Positions 1 to 7,626 of a stretch of 34,746 nt of DNA are shown in pieces. The notes beneath the pieces are model-generated. The model searched no databases and was not told where the DNA came from. It was given only the letters and a program-made list of their open reading frames with translations. Source of the stretch: Oscillospiraceae bacterium (lineage in GTDB: Bacteria; Bacillota; Clostridia; Oscillospirales; Ruminococcaceae); contig JAJQDP010000052.1 in the NCBI GenBank assembly GCA_021202155.1, positions 1 through 34,746 on the forward strand. Reading direction: 5' to 3'. The position numbers and the translations under genes are program-made. Each line of letters begins with the position of its first letter. Positions within the stretch are counted from its first letter, which is position 1.

Positions 1-64
1 AAGGTCGTTGTGTCAACGGCTATTTTTATTTTCCGAGAGATTTTCCTAAAAATAAAATTTCCTC

Positions 65-93
65 TTGACAACTGCTTGACAAAGGTATATAAT
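65..93 (+). promoter_or_regulatory. SigA promoter of the ylxM-ffh operon
   Basis: A perfect consensus promoter is visible: TTGACA at 65-70, a 17-bp spacer, and TATAAT at 88-93. It lies about 75 bases before the chosen ylxM start and should drive the ylxM-ffh-rpsP cluster. Confidence 0.88.
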
Positions 94-168
94 AGTGGCT
101 GTAAAGTTTTCGGGCTTTACCGGGAACACAAGATTTAGTATTTGATTCGGAAAAGGACGGGTGATATT

Positions 169-522
169 GTGGCAAAGGATCTTAAGTACTCTGTGCTTTT
201 GGACATCTATGGCGGAATGCTTACCGAGAAGCAGAGGGAAATGATGGAGCTTTACTACAACGACGACCTCTCTTTGTCCGAGATTGCCGACAACTGCGGA
301 ATCTCCCGCCAGGGCGTCAGGGATTCAATCAAGCGCGGGGAGGAATCCCTTAACGAGCTTGAAGAGAAGGTCGGCGTGACCCGAATGATGAAGGAATACG
401 ACGATAAACTCAGCTTCGTAACCTCGCAGTGCGACGAAATCATCCAGGACTGCAGGACGTATACAACCACCAAGAGTGTGATTGAGAAGTTGGAACGGGT
501 TAAGAAAGTTATCGGTGGGTAA
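169..522 (+). CDS. ylxM: YlxM/UPF0122 family helix-turn-helix protein
   Basis: A 117-residue protein of the YlxM/p13 family, a small sigma-70 region 4-like DNA-binding protein almost always encoded directly before ffh and thought to modulate the signal recognition particle. The N-terminal half carries the family signature: LTEKQREMMELYYNDDLSL followed by the HTH SEIADNCGISRQGVRDSIKR. I chose GTG at 169 (VAKDLKYSVLL) because it aligns with known YlxM N-termini and has AAAAGGACGG upstream; a TTG at 142 would add nine residues. The C-terminal third is predicted helical and charged. The stop codon TAA at 520-522 runs straight into the repeat that begins at 521. Family and context are clear; the exact molecular role is not settled in the family. 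Confidence 0.9.
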   Translation: MAKDLKYSVLLDIYGGMLTEKQREMMELYYNDDLSLSEIADNCGISRQGVRDSIKRGEESLNELEEKVGVTRMMKEYDDKLSFVTSQCDEIIQDCRTYTTTKSVIEKLERVKKVIGG

Positions 523-659
523 ACCCCTCAGTCAGCCCTGTGGGCTGACAGCTCCCCTTTCAGGGGAGCCTTTGACTGCTTCTCTAAAAGCTTTGAGAGA
601 AGGAAAATAGCCTCCCCTGAAAGGGGAGGGGGACCGTGCGAAGCACGGTGGAGGGGTTT
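521..659. repeat. MITE-like GC-rich repeat, copy 1
   Basis: 139-bp element with terminal inverted repeats AAACCCCTC (521-529) and GAGGGGTTT (651-659). Inside are a hairpin GTCAGCCCTGTGGGCTGAC, the palindromic box CAGCTCCCCTTTCAGGGGAG, a variable centre, and the box CCTCCCCTGAAAGGGGAGG followed by a small hairpin GTGCGAAGCAC. The same architecture recurs at least nine times in this window. It sits between ylxM and ffh, covers the ylxM stop codon, and leaves the ffh ribosome binding site just outside. Confidence 0.85.
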
Positions 660-674
660 CCGGAAGGAGCAACC

Positions 675-2036
675 ATGGCATTTGAAGGCTTGAGCGAAAA
701 GCTCAATGGCGTTTTTAAACGCTTGAAGTCGCACGGGCGACTTACTGAGGCGGACGTTAAGGTCGCCATGAAGGAAATACGCATGGCTCTTTTAGAAGCC
801 GATGTCAGCTACAAGGTCGTCAAGGACTTTGTCGCGAAGGTCTCCGAGAGATGCGTTGGTGCTGAGGTTTTGGAGAGTCTCACTCCCGCCCAGCAGGTTA
901 TAAAGATAGTCAATGAGGAGCTCATCGCTCTGATGGGCAACTCCAATTCCAAGATAAACTTCCCGTCGAAGCCTCCGTGCGTCATAATGATGTGCGGTCT
1001 TCAGGGCTCAGGTAAGACCACCCACGCGGCGAAGCTTGCGAAGTACTTCAAGGGCATGGACAAGCGACCGCTTCTCGTCGCCTGCGACATCTACAGACCC
1101 GCGGCTATCGAGCAGTTAAAAATAGTTGGCGAGCGAGCTGGCGTCTCGGTCTTTGAAGAGGGTCAGATTGACCCCCGGAAGATTGTTAAGGATGCACTTG
1201 CACACGCAAAAGATTACGGCAACGACATCGTCATCATCGATACGGCAGGACGCCTTCAGATTGATGAAGAGCTCATGAACGAGCTTTCGGATCTGAAGGA
1301 GATTGCCCAGCCGAACGAGATTATCCTCGTCGTCGACGCGATGGTCGGTCAGGAAGCCGTCAACGTCGCGAAGGCGTTCGACGAAAAGCTCTCTATAGAT
1401 AGTGTAATTCTCACAAAGCTTGATTCCGACACCCGCGGCGGCGCGGCACTCTCAGTTTTGGCGGCGACCGGAAAGCCGATCAAGTTCGTCGGCACAGGCG
1501 AAAAGCTTGACGAGTTCGAGCCCTTCCACCCCGAAAGAATGGCTTCAAGAATCTTAGGCATGGGCGACGTGATGTCGCTGATTGAGAAGGCTCAGAACGC
1601 CGTCGATGAAAAAGAGGCAGAGAAGCTTGCCGACAAGATGAGCGAGGGCAAGTTCGATATGAACGACCTCCTTGATCAGATGCGTCAGATTGAGAAGATG
1701 GGTAGTATCAAGTCCATCCTCCAGATGATGCCCGGCGGAAACAAGATTGATGAAAGTCAGATTGACGAAAAGCAGATTCCCCGGACGGAAGCGATGATCC
1801 TCTCGATGACCCCCGAGGAAAGAGCGAAGCCACAGATTATCAACCCGAAGCGCAAAAGAAGAATTGCCGCCGGAAGCGGCACGAGGGTTGAGGACGTGAA
1901 CAGACTTCTCAAGCAGTACGAGCAGATGAAGGACATGATGAAAAAGTTCGGCTTCACCGGCTCAGGCAAGAACGGCAAGGGCAAACGCAAGAAGATGCCG
2001 AAATTGCCGCCGGAGATGCAGAAACTTATGAAATAA
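675..2036 (+). CDS. ffh: Signal recognition particle GTPase Ffh
   Basis: A 453-residue SRP54 homologue, the usual length. It binds the SRP RNA and signal peptides of nascent membrane proteins and, with FtsY, delivers ribosomes to the membrane. The N domain (about 1-90) begins MAFEGLSEKLNGVFKRL. The NG GTPase shows G1 GLQGSGKTTHAAKLA, the DIYRPAAIEQL insertion-box region, G3 DTAGRLQIDEEL and G4 TKLDSDTRGGAALS. The M domain (about 300-453) has GDVMSLIEKAQ, MMPGG and the basic RNA-binding helix region RKRRIAAGSGTRVEDVNRLL, ending in a Met-rich, Lys-rich tail. Start at ATG 675 is set by AAGGAGC at 664-670 and by alignment; an upstream ATG at 636 lies inside the repeat and is rejected. It is probably co-transcribed with ylxM through the repeat. 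Confidence 0.97.
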   Translation: MAFEGLSEKLNGVFKRLKSHGRLTEADVKVAMKEIRMALLEADVSYKVVKDFVAKVSERCVGAEVLESLTPAQQVIKIVNEELIALMGNSNSKINFPSKPPCVIMMCGLQGSGKTTHAAKLAKYFKGMDKRPLLVACDIYRPAAIEQLKIVGERAGVSVFEEGQIDPRKIVKDALAHAKDYGNDIVIIDTAGRLQIDEELMNELSDLKEIAQPNEIILVVDAMVGQEAVNVAKAFDEKLSIDSVILTKLDSDTRGGAALSVLAATGKPIKFVGTGEKLDEFEPFHPERMASRILGMGDVMSLIEKAQNAVDEKEAEKLADKMSEGKFDMNDLLDQMRQIEKMGSIKSILQMMPGGNKIDESQIDEKQIPRTEAMILSMTPEERAKPQIINPKRKRRIAAGSGTRVEDVNRLLKQYEQMKDMMKKFGFTGSGKNGKGKRKKMPKLPPEMQKLMK

Positions 2037-2040
2037 GGGG

Positions 2041-2230
2041 AAACCCCTCAGTCAGCCACTTCGTGGCTGCCAGCTCCCCTTTCAGGGGAGCCTATAACTG
2101 CCTCTATCAAGGCTTTCGAGAGAACTCAAAAAGCCTCCCCCGAAGGGGGAGGGGGACCATCGCCAAAGGCGATGGTGGAGGGGTGGAATTTCGGCGAAGC
2201 CGAAATTCCGCAGTTGCCGAAGGCAACTGC
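2041..2230. repeat. MITE-like GC-rich repeat, copy 2, plus two adjacent hairpins
   Basis: Core 2041-2184: AAACCCCTC at the left, GGAGGGGT at the right, the box CAGCTCCCCTTTCAGGGGAG and a CCTCCCCCGAAGGGGGAGG box, with the hairpin CCATCGCCAAAGGCGATGG. Two perfect GAA-loop hairpins follow back to back: GGAATTTCGGC/GCCGAAATTCC (2185-2209) and GCAGTTGCC/GGCAACTGC (2210-2230). The element fills most of the ffh-rpsP gap. Confidence 0.85.
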
Positions 2231-2290
2231 CCTTGCAACAGTTTACAACCATTCTAAAATACAAATACCACACGTTGGAGGTGAAAATAT

Positions 2291-2533
2291 ATGGCAGTAA
2301 AAATCAGACTCAGAAGAATCGGTGCCAAGAAGGATCCTTTCTACAGGGTTGTTGTCGCTGATTCAAGATACCCCAGAGACGGTCGTTTCATCGAGGAGTT
2401 AGGGTACTATGATCCCACTGTCGAGCCGTCCGTTCTCAAGGTTGACGGCGAGAAGGCAAAGAAGTGGATCGCTACTGGTGCTCAGCCTACAGATACCGTC
2501 AAGGCTCTTTTCAAGAAGAACGGTATCATCTGA
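2291..2533 (+). CDS. rpsP: Small ribosomal subunit protein bS16
   Basis: An 80-residue protein with the full bS16 signature: [19 protein letters not shown] followed by [19 protein letters not shown] and GYYDPT. It binds 16S rRNA early in 30S assembly. Length and C-terminal region ([17 protein letters not shown]) match clostridial bS16. GGAGGTGAAAATAT directly precedes ATG 2291. The gene keeps its conserved position between ffh and the KH-domain gene. Confidence 0.98.
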   Translation: MAVKIRLRRIGAKKDPFYRVVVADSRYPRDGRFIEELGYYDPTVEPSVLKVDGEKAKKWIATGAQPTDTVKALFKKNGII

Positions 2534-2733
2534 AACGTTGTATAACCGGCATACCGGCGAACCAAGGTCATCACCCACCCTGTTCGCCGTCGCCGGAACT
2601 GACAACGGGTGGCTCGCAATTTGTCTGAAAACTCTCACACTTGCGGGTCGCAAAAGGAATGCTCTCAGAACGGGGTATTCAGAACTAAGTAAACAGCTTC
2701 GGGTGAGGACTAATGCTTGAAAAGGAGATTCAA
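2534..2733 (+). other. rpsP-khpA spacer with a possible RNA structure
   Basis: This 200-base transcribed spacer holds no convincing gene. A possible hairpin pairs CGGCGAAC (2555-2562) with GTTCGCCG (2582-2589). No T-rich terminator follows, so transcription probably continues into khpA. AAAGGAG at 2721-2727 is the khpA ribosome binding site. Confidence 0.4.
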
Positions 2734-2967
2734 ATGGAGTTACTGCTCAAAACTATTGCGGCTGAGCTTGTTGAAGACAAGGACGCTATTACAGTTACCC
2801 GTGACGAGCCGAATGAGGACGGGATCACCGTCTATCACCTCCATGTCGCTCAGGATGACATGGGAAGAATCATCGGCAAGAAGGGCAGAATAGCTAAGGC
2901 TATCCGCACCCTTATGCGCGCCGGTGCCGCCAAGGTCAACGAAAAGGTCATGGTCGAAATCGAATAA
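2734..2967 (+). CDS. khpA: KH-domain RNA-binding protein KhpA (YlqC)
   Basis: A 77-residue single KH domain protein. In Firmicutes KhpA pairs with KhpB/Jag and binds many RNAs, affecting cell division and envelope growth. The KH core is plain: VYHLHVAQDDMGRIIGKKGR, then IAKAIRTLMRAGA; the GxxG loop is GKKG. I prefer ATG 2734 because AAAGGAG sits six bases upstream; ATG 2713 would add seven residues and has a poorer site. It lies between rpsP and rimM as usual. The following 180-base spacer (2968-3149) has no gene I can recognise. Confidence 0.93.
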   Translation: MELLLKTIAAELVEDKDAITVTRDEPNEDGITVYHLHVAQDDMGRIIGKKGRIAKAIRTLMRAGAAKVNEKVMVEIE

Positions 2968-3149
2968 TCAGCTTGCGGACAGCTCCGGTTGTGGGGGATT
3001 CCTCCGAACATGGACTGACCGACAGGAAGCAGCCTTTCTCTTTCGGCATAAGTCCGGAAGCAGTGGGCTGTTTTGATTGAATGGGATACATATAAACAAT
3101 TTAGCATAGTTAAAATCTCGTGTTAAATTAATCTGAAAGGAAACAGCGT

Positions 3150-3656
3150 ATGGAAAAATATCTCGAAGTGGGAAAGATAGTCACCACTCACGGTGTCAGA
3201 GGCGACGTAAAGGTTATTCCGTGGTGCGACACGGCTAATTTCATATGTAACTTTGAAACACTCTACACAAAGGGCGGCGAGACAGCTTTCAAGGTCACAA
3301 GGGCAAGAGCTCTTGGAAATATGGCGATTCTGAGGTTTGAGGGCTACGACAACCCCAACAAGTCGGATGTTCTCAGGCAGACGGTTCTCTATATCGACCG
3401 CGACGACGCCGACCTCCCCGAGGGCACATATTTTGTCGCAGACCTCATTGGTCTTTCTGTTTACGACGAGCAGGGCAAGCTCTACGGCAAAATCAAGGAC
3501 GTCCTTAAGACCGGTGCTAACGACGTGTACGAGATTGCCGATGACGAGGGCAAGCTCTACTACATTCCCGCAATTCCCGATGTTGTCTTAGAGACAAGCA
3601 TTGAGGAAGGAAAGATGACCATTCACCCGATGGAGGGTCTTTTCGATGCGAATTGA
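3150..3656 (+). CDS. rimM: Ribosome maturation factor RimM
   Basis: 168 residues, normal length. RimM binds the 30S head (uS19) and assists late 16S maturation. N-terminal domain: YLEVGKIVTTHGVRGDVKV, with the conserved GKI...HGxRG motif. The PRC-barrel domain follows from about residue 95 (YFVADLIGLSVYDEQGKLYG, then ANDVYEI and YYIPAIPDVV). GAAAGGAAACAGCGT precedes ATG 3150. The 3' end overlaps trmD by 11 bases, so the two are translationally coupled. Confidence 0.96.
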   Translation: MEKYLEVGKIVTTHGVRGDVKVIPWCDTANFICNFETLYTKGGETAFKVTRARALGNMAILRFEGYDNPNKSDVLRQTVLYIDRDDADLPEGTYFVADLIGLSVYDEQGKLYGKIKDVLKTGANDVYEIADDEGKLYYIPAIPDVVLETSIEEGKMTIHPMEGLFDAN

Positions 3657-4395
3657 CATCGCAACACTTTTCCCCGAGCTTTGTGAAACATGGCTCGGGG
3701 CTTCCATAGTGGGACGTGCGCGCGAGGCAGGAGTCTTTGAGCTCCACTGCCACCAGATTCGCGACTATGCCGAAGGGCGTCACCAGAGAGTGGACGATAC
3801 GCCATACAGCGAACGTCAGGGTATGCTCATGATGGCGGAGCCGATTTATCAGTGCTACAAGGCTGTCGCGGGAGAGCGCAAGCCCTACGTCGTCTTCATG
3901 TCCCCGAAAGGGAAGATTCTGAACCAGGCAAAGTGCCTTGAGCTCTCAAAAAAATCCGACCTCTTCATCCTCTGCGGGCACTACGAGGGCGTCGACCAGA
4001 GGGTTATTGACAAAATTGTTGACGAGGAAATCTCAATTGGCGACTATGTCCTGACCGGAGGGGAACTCCCGGCGGTTGTCCTGGTTGACGGAATCGCCCG
4101 GATGCTCGACGGAACTCTCGGCAAGGACGTCTCCCACGAGGACGAGAGCCTTTTCGACGGGCTATTGGAATACCCCCAATATACAAGACCGGAAGTCTGG
4201 GAAGGAATGTCCGTGCCGGAGGTTCTTCTCAGCGGTCACCGCGAGAACGTCCTCAAGTGGCGCAGGTACAAGAAATTGGAGGAGACCTATAAAAAACGCC
4301 CCGACCTTCTTGAGAAGGCGGAGCTTGACGATGTCGATAAGGCGAATTTGTCGGAAATAACGGCGATTTTGGATGAGAATCCGAAGTGGCTATAG
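3646..4395 (+). CDS. trmD: tRNA (guanine-N1)-methyltransferase TrmD
   Basis: 249-residue SPOUT methyltransferase that makes m1G37 in tRNAs from S-adenosylmethionine and prevents +1 frameshifting. It starts MRIDIATLFPELCETWLG and shows the trefoil-knot motifs LCGHYEGVDQRVID and IGDYVLTGGELPA, with the catalytic-loop region PQYTRPEVWEGMSVPEVLLS near residue 180. Overlaps rimM by 11 bases. The usual next gene rplS is not present here; a convergent gene follows instead. Confidence 0.97.
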   Translation: MRIDIATLFPELCETWLGASIVGRAREAGVFELHCHQIRDYAEGRHQRVDDTPYSERQGMLMMAEPIYQCYKAVAGERKPYVVFMSPKGKILNQAKCLELSKKSDLFILCGHYEGVDQRVIDKIVDEEISIGDYVLTGGELPAVVLVDGIARMLDGTLGKDVSHEDESLFDGLLEYPQYTRPEVWEGMSVPEVLLSGHRENVLKWRRYKKLEETYKKRPDLLEKAELDDVDKANLSEITAILDENPKWL

Positions 4396-4420
4396 GGGGC
4401 GGATATTATCCGCCCCCCTA
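4393..4420. terminator. GGGGCGGATATTATCCGCC palindrome between convergent genes
   Basis: A near-perfect palindrome TAGGGGGCGGATA/TATCCGCCCCCCTA spans the trmD stop codon and ends three bases before the 3' end of the convergent phosphatase gene. It lacks a long T-run, so termination is inferred from the strong hairpin and the convergent layout. The same box recurs at 12731, 12771, 23056 and 34010, so it is also a dispersed repeat. Confidence 0.55.
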
Positions 4421-4423
4421 CAT

Positions 4424-5053
4424 TCAGTCATCGTCCGATTTTACCGTAGGAATACGTCCCATAATCTCCACCGTCTGGGACGTCTGCCACATTTGGGCGG
4501 TGAGCATGACGGTGAAGCCTTCGCCGAAATCGCAGGCGAAATCGTTCGGGTTCTTTTTCGGAAGCCCGAAACAGCTCATAACATTCATTATAATCCCGCC
4601 GTGGGTCACCACGACGGCGTTTTTGTAGCCGTTTTTCATGATGTCCTCGGCAAGAAACTGCATCCCCTCAATCGTTCTCATGACGACTTGTCGGAGGCTT
4701 TCGCCGTTCGGCGGGGGATTGTCGAGCCCACCCTTCAGAAACTGCTTGTAGTCCTCGCGGTTCATAAGATCTACTGCGCGCTTGCCTTCAAAATCCCCGA
4801 AATTCATCTCCCGGAATTCGGGGACAACCCGCGCGTAGCCCTCGGGATAGAGGCAGGCGGCGGTCGAAATGCAACGCTTGAGCGGGCTGACATAGACCTT
4901 GTCAGCCGGGGGATAGACCATCTTCTCCCGCTTCTCAAGGAGCTCGCGGCGACCTCTCTCCGAAATCGGGGACTCGGTGATGCCGACGTACCTGCCCTCC
5001 TCGTTCGCGACAGTGATTCCGTGGCGGATGAAATGTATTCTGTAGCCGACCAT
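4424..5053 (-). CDS. Histidine phosphatase family protein
   Basis: 209 residues of the phosphoglycerate-mutase-like (branch 1) histidine phosphatase superfamily. The catalytic motif is IHFIRHGITVANEEGRY near the N-terminus; the second-half catalytic His is in VVTHGGIIMNV; the mid-region EMNFGDFEGK holds the acidic residue typical of the family, and YVSPLKRCISTA the second conserved Arg. Start ATG at 5053 is chosen because AAGGAAGGC lies upstream (reverse strand) and the RHG motif then begins near residue 9; an in-frame start further out would add 48 unconserved residues. TATAAT-like box at 5072-5077 on the reverse strand may be its -10. The substrate (alpha-ribazole phosphate, sugar phosphate or other) cannot be read from sequence. 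Confidence 0.9.
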   Translation of the reverse strand: MVGYRIHFIRHGITVANEEGRYVGITESPISERGRRELLEKREKMVYPPADKVYVSPLKRCISTAACLYPEGYARVVPEFREMNFGDFEGKRAVDLMNREDYKQFLKGGLDNPPPNGESLRQVVMRTIEGMQFLAEDIMKNGYKNAVVVTHGGIIMNVMSCFGLPKKNPNDFACDFGEGFTVMLTAQMWQTSQTVEIMGRIPTVKSDDD

Positions 5054-5126
5054 ATTAGCCTTCCTTTCGTCATTATATACAAATTTTAGAGTGAAATTTT
5101 GGTGAAAAAGCCGAACTGAAAAGCAC

Positions 5127-5155
5127 TTTACAATCTGTAAAATCCGGTGTATAAT
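5127..5155 (+). promoter_or_regulatory. Promoter of the XRE regulator gene
   Basis: TTTACA (5127-5132), 17-bp spacer, TATAAT (5150-5155), about 40 bases before the XRE start. Overlaps the divergent control region of the phosphatase gene. Confidence 0.8.
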
Positions 5156-5195
5156 ATTCTCTACGTTGACTTGACGCAGAAACAGGGGCGACATC

Positions 5196-5894
5196 ATGAA
5201 CTCAGATTTTGCCAGAATTATGGCACTTTTAAGAAAAGAAAAGAAGATTTCGCAGAAGCAGGCGGCTCAGGATCTTGGAATTTCCCAGGGTCTTCTTTCC
5301 CACTACGAAAAGGGCAAGCGCGAGTGCGGGCTCGATTTTTTGGTGAAAGCCGCGGACTATTACGGCGTTTCCTGCGACTATCTTTTGGGACGCTCCCCCG
5401 AGCCTCAGGGCAAGGTCATCTCTGTCGACGAGCTTCCAGGCGACGACCCGAATCACCGCGACAAGGTCACGCCCGGAACGATGATGGTAGCGTTCAACAA
5501 AAAGCTCATCATGAACTCGCTGAACGTCGTTTTCTCGCTTCTCGGCAAATTCCGCTCGGCGACCGTCATAAAAGAGGTCTCAAGCTATCTGATGCTCGCC
5601 ATCTATAAGTGTTTCCGGTATGTCTACTCTGCAAATCCGAAAAACGACCAGAATTTCTTTATGATTGACAGGACTCTGGCAAAATCCGGCTGTGACGCCG
5701 CGATGAGTTTAGCTGAGGCGAAGCTTAACGCTTCTCTCAAAGGCGTTGTGACCACCGGCGAGGACGCCGTTTCGGAGGATTCCGTCCCCGAAATCAACAC
5801 TCAAAGCCTCTCAGAAGAGTTCCCGCAGTACTACTCCTCGACCGTCAACCTTATCAAGAACAGCGAGGCAAGGATCAAGGAGATCAGTGAATAG
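5196..5894 (+). CDS. XRE-family transcriptional regulator
   Basis: 232 residues. Residues 5-65 form a Cro/CI-type HTH: MALLRKEKKISQKQAAQDLG, then ISQGLLSHYEKGKRECG and YYGVSCDYLLGRS, the standard XRE ending. Residues 80-232 are a helical domain with no motif I recognise; it may be for dimerisation or ligand binding. It is read divergently from the phosphatase gene. Start ATG 5196 follows CAGGGGCG. Its target is unknown; autoregulation is a common pattern in the family but no operator is obvious here. Confidence 0.88.
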   Translation: MNSDFARIMALLRKEKKISQKQAAQDLGISQGLLSHYEKGKRECGLDFLVKAADYYGVSCDYLLGRSPEPQGKVISVDELPGDDPNHRDKVTPGTMMVAFNKKLIMNSLNVVFSLLGKFRSATVIKEVSSYLMLAIYKCFRYVYSANPKNDQNFFMIDRTLAKSGCDAAMSLAEAKLNASLKGVVTTGEDAVSEDSVPEINTQSLSEEFPQYYSSTVNLIKNSEARIKEISE

Positions 5895-5919
5895 TATAGC
5901 ACAAATTTTTAACGGAATC

Positions 5920-6058
5920 AACCCCTCAGTCGCGGCTAAAGCCGCGCCAGCTCCCCTTTCAGGGGAGCCTTTTTGAATTCTCTCAAACGTTTGTACGATG
6001 TACAAATAGCCTCCCCCGAAGGGGGAGGGGGACCGCCCGAAGGGCGGTGGAGGGGTTT
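5920..6058. repeat. MITE-like GC-rich repeat, copy 3
   Basis: About 139 bp with AACCCCTC at the left and GAGGGGTTT at the right. It contains hairpin GTCGCGGCTAAAGCCGCG, the box CAGCTCCCCTTTCAGGGGAG, and CCTCCCCCGAAGGGGGAGG followed by ACCGCCCGAAGGGCGGT. Same architecture and length as copy 1. Confidence 0.85.
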
Positions 6059-6084
6059 GCGAAGCTGTTACCCCGCCGATTCAC

Positions 6085-6169
6085 CTCAAAAGTCTCCACC
6101 AAAAAGACTAAAATGTCTCCAACAAAATACCTCAAAAGTCTCTATCAAAAAAGCTAAAAAGTCTCCAGC
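6085..6169 (+). repeat. 23-bp tandem direct repeat, 3.7 copies
   Basis: Units at 6085-6107, 6108-6130, 6131-6153 and a partial unit at 6154-6169. Consensus of the core is CTMAAAAGTCTCCAMCAAAA; copies differ at a few positions. It ends six bases before the -35 box of the next gene, so it is well placed to be an iterated operator. The array is direct, not palindromic. Confidence 0.85.
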
Positions 6170-6174
6170 GGGTA

Positions 6175-6203
6175 TTGCATAATTCGCGGGACGATGATAT
6201 AAT
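6175..6203 (+). promoter_or_regulatory. Promoter of the DUF4143-type ATPase gene
   Basis: TTGCAT (6175-6180), 17-bp spacer, TATAAT (6198-6203) with an extended TGA before the -10. Directly downstream of the 23-bp repeat array. Confidence 0.82.
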
Positions 6204-6236
6204 ATAGGTGTAATGAGTCTGCAAGGAGGGATTTTG

Positions 6237-7529
6237 ATGGCTCGGGACTATATCAGAAGAGTGTGCGACAGTGAGCTTGAGGAAAAGCTTGAGGTTTTCG
6301 GTGCTGTCCATATTGTCGGTCCGAAATGGTGTGGAAAGACGACTACAGCCAAACAGTTTGCAAAAAGCTACATCGAGATGCAAGACCCTGACAAGAGGGA
6401 AATGTACATCGAAACGGCGAAAATCAAGCCGTCTAATCTTTTAGTTGGCGAGAATCCCCGATTGATTGACGAGTGGCAGATTGCTCCGAACCTCTGGGAC
6501 GCAGTGAGAGTTTCTGTCGACAGGCGAAATGAAGAGGGACTTTATATCCTGACCGGCTCAAACTCTATAGACCGAACGAATATCATGCACTCAGGAACCG
6601 GCAGAATCGACACGATGAATATGTACACAATGAGCCTTTATGAAACGGGCGAGTCGAATGGAGCGGTTTCTCTATCGGAGCTTTTCAGAACCGGCACTTT
6701 TCCGAAGGATGGGTGCGTGTCAGACCTGACAATAGACGAGCTTATTTTTGCGGCTTGTCGGGGTGGATTCCCGTCTTCCATAACCAAAAAAAGCGATAAA
6801 GCCAAGCTCATGATAGCCGAGAGCTACTTTGAGAGCCTTTGTCGCGAGGACATGTCGAGCGTCGATGGGGTCAGGCGCGATGAGACTTCGGCAAGACTTC
6901 TCCTGCGTTCGTATGCCAGAAATATATCAACTCTTGCCACAAACCGGTCGATTATAAAGGACATAAACGCGAACACCGTGATGAGCGAGGCGTCCTACTA
7001 CGAATATGTCAGCTTGCTCAAAAAGCTTTTTGTCATTCAGAATGTAGAGGCATGGTGTCCGGCAATCCGCTCAAAGAGCATGATACAATCGACTGAGAAA
7101 AAAGAGCTTGTCGACCCGTCGCTGGTCGTTGCAGCTTTGGGAGTCGATCCGGAATACTTCAACCTTGATCTGAAGACCTTCGGCTTTGTTTTTGAAACGC
7201 TTTGCTTCCGCGACCTCAAGATTTATTCAAGTGCACTCGGCGGAAGGGTCTCCTATTATCACGACCGTTATGGTCTTGAAGCCGACTGCGTCCTGCATCT
7301 TAGGGACGGAAAGTACGCACTGATAGAGTTCAAGCTTGGAAGTCACGAAATTGACGAGGGTGCAAAGCATCTCCTTGAAATAGAATCGCTTATAAGGAAG
7401 TACAACGAGACTGAATCACAGGCGAAATTGCGCCTGCCTGACCTCAAGCTCATCATCACTGGCACTCAGTACGGCTATAAACGCCCCGACGGCGTATACG
7501 TCATACCAATCGGGTGTCTTAAGGATTAA
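6237..7529 (+). CDS. AAA ATPase with DUF4143-like nuclease-fold C-terminus
   Basis: 430 residues. N-terminal P-loop: VHIVGPKWCGKTTTAKQFA (about 20-40); Walker B-like RLIDEWQIAPNLWDAVR near residue 82; sensor region YILTGSNSIDRTN. The C-terminal third matches the DUF4143 pattern of PD-(D/E)XK fold: HDRYGLEADCVLHL followed by YALIEFKLGSHEIDEGAKHL, the E...D...EFK arrangement. Such proteins are widespread, often multi-copy, and of poorly known function; links to selfish or defence elements are suggested in the literature but not shown by this sequence. Start ATG 6237 is set by AAGGAGGG at 6223-6230; an upstream ATG at 6213 precedes the ribosome binding site and is rejected. Monocistronic, ending at a bidirectional terminator. 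Confidence 0.9.
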   Translation: MARDYIRRVCDSELEEKLEVFGAVHIVGPKWCGKTTTAKQFAKSYIEMQDPDKREMYIETAKIKPSNLLVGENPRLIDEWQIAPNLWDAVRVSVDRRNEEGLYILTGSNSIDRTNIMHSGTGRIDTMNMYTMSLYETGESNGAVSLSELFRTGTFPKDGCVSDLTIDELIFAACRGGFPSSITKKSDKAKLMIAESYFESLCREDMSSVDGVRRDETSARLLLRSYARNISTLATNRSIIKDINANTVMSEASYYEYVSLLKKLFVIQNVEAWCPAIRSKSMIQSTEKKELVDPSLVVAALGVDPEYFNLDLKTFGFVFETLCFRDLKIYSSALGGRVSYYHDRYGLEADCVLHLRDGKYALIEFKLGSHEIDEGAKHLLEIESLIRKYNETESQAKLRLPDLKLIITGTQYGYKRPDGVYVIPIGCLKD

Positions 7530-7575
7530 GAACAAAATGGAAGTAAACCTTACCTCCTAGATTGTATTCCCCATC

Positions 7576-7605
7576 AAAAAAGCCAGCTCAACGCTGGCTT
7601 CTTGA
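7576..7605. terminator. Bidirectional intrinsic terminator
   Basis: AAGCCAGC (7580-7587), loop TCAAC, GCTGGCTT (7593-7600), with A-run before and T-rich tail after. Serves the convergent ATPase and lipoprotein genes. Confidence 0.85.
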
Positions 7606-7626
7606 TTTCATTCTGACTTATCAGCC

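Noticed and set aside
2063-2257. Short open frames inside the GC-rich repeats
   Set aside because: They follow the palindromic boxes, recur only with the repeats and lack ribosome binding sites.
4373-5089. 238-codon open frame on the + strand, opposite the histidine phosphatase
   Set aside because: It is the complement of a gene with clear catalytic motifs, has no ribosome binding site and shows no protein motifs.
6085-6169. CRISPR-like array
   Set aside because: Repeats are contiguous with no spacers and only 23 bp; no cas gene is present.
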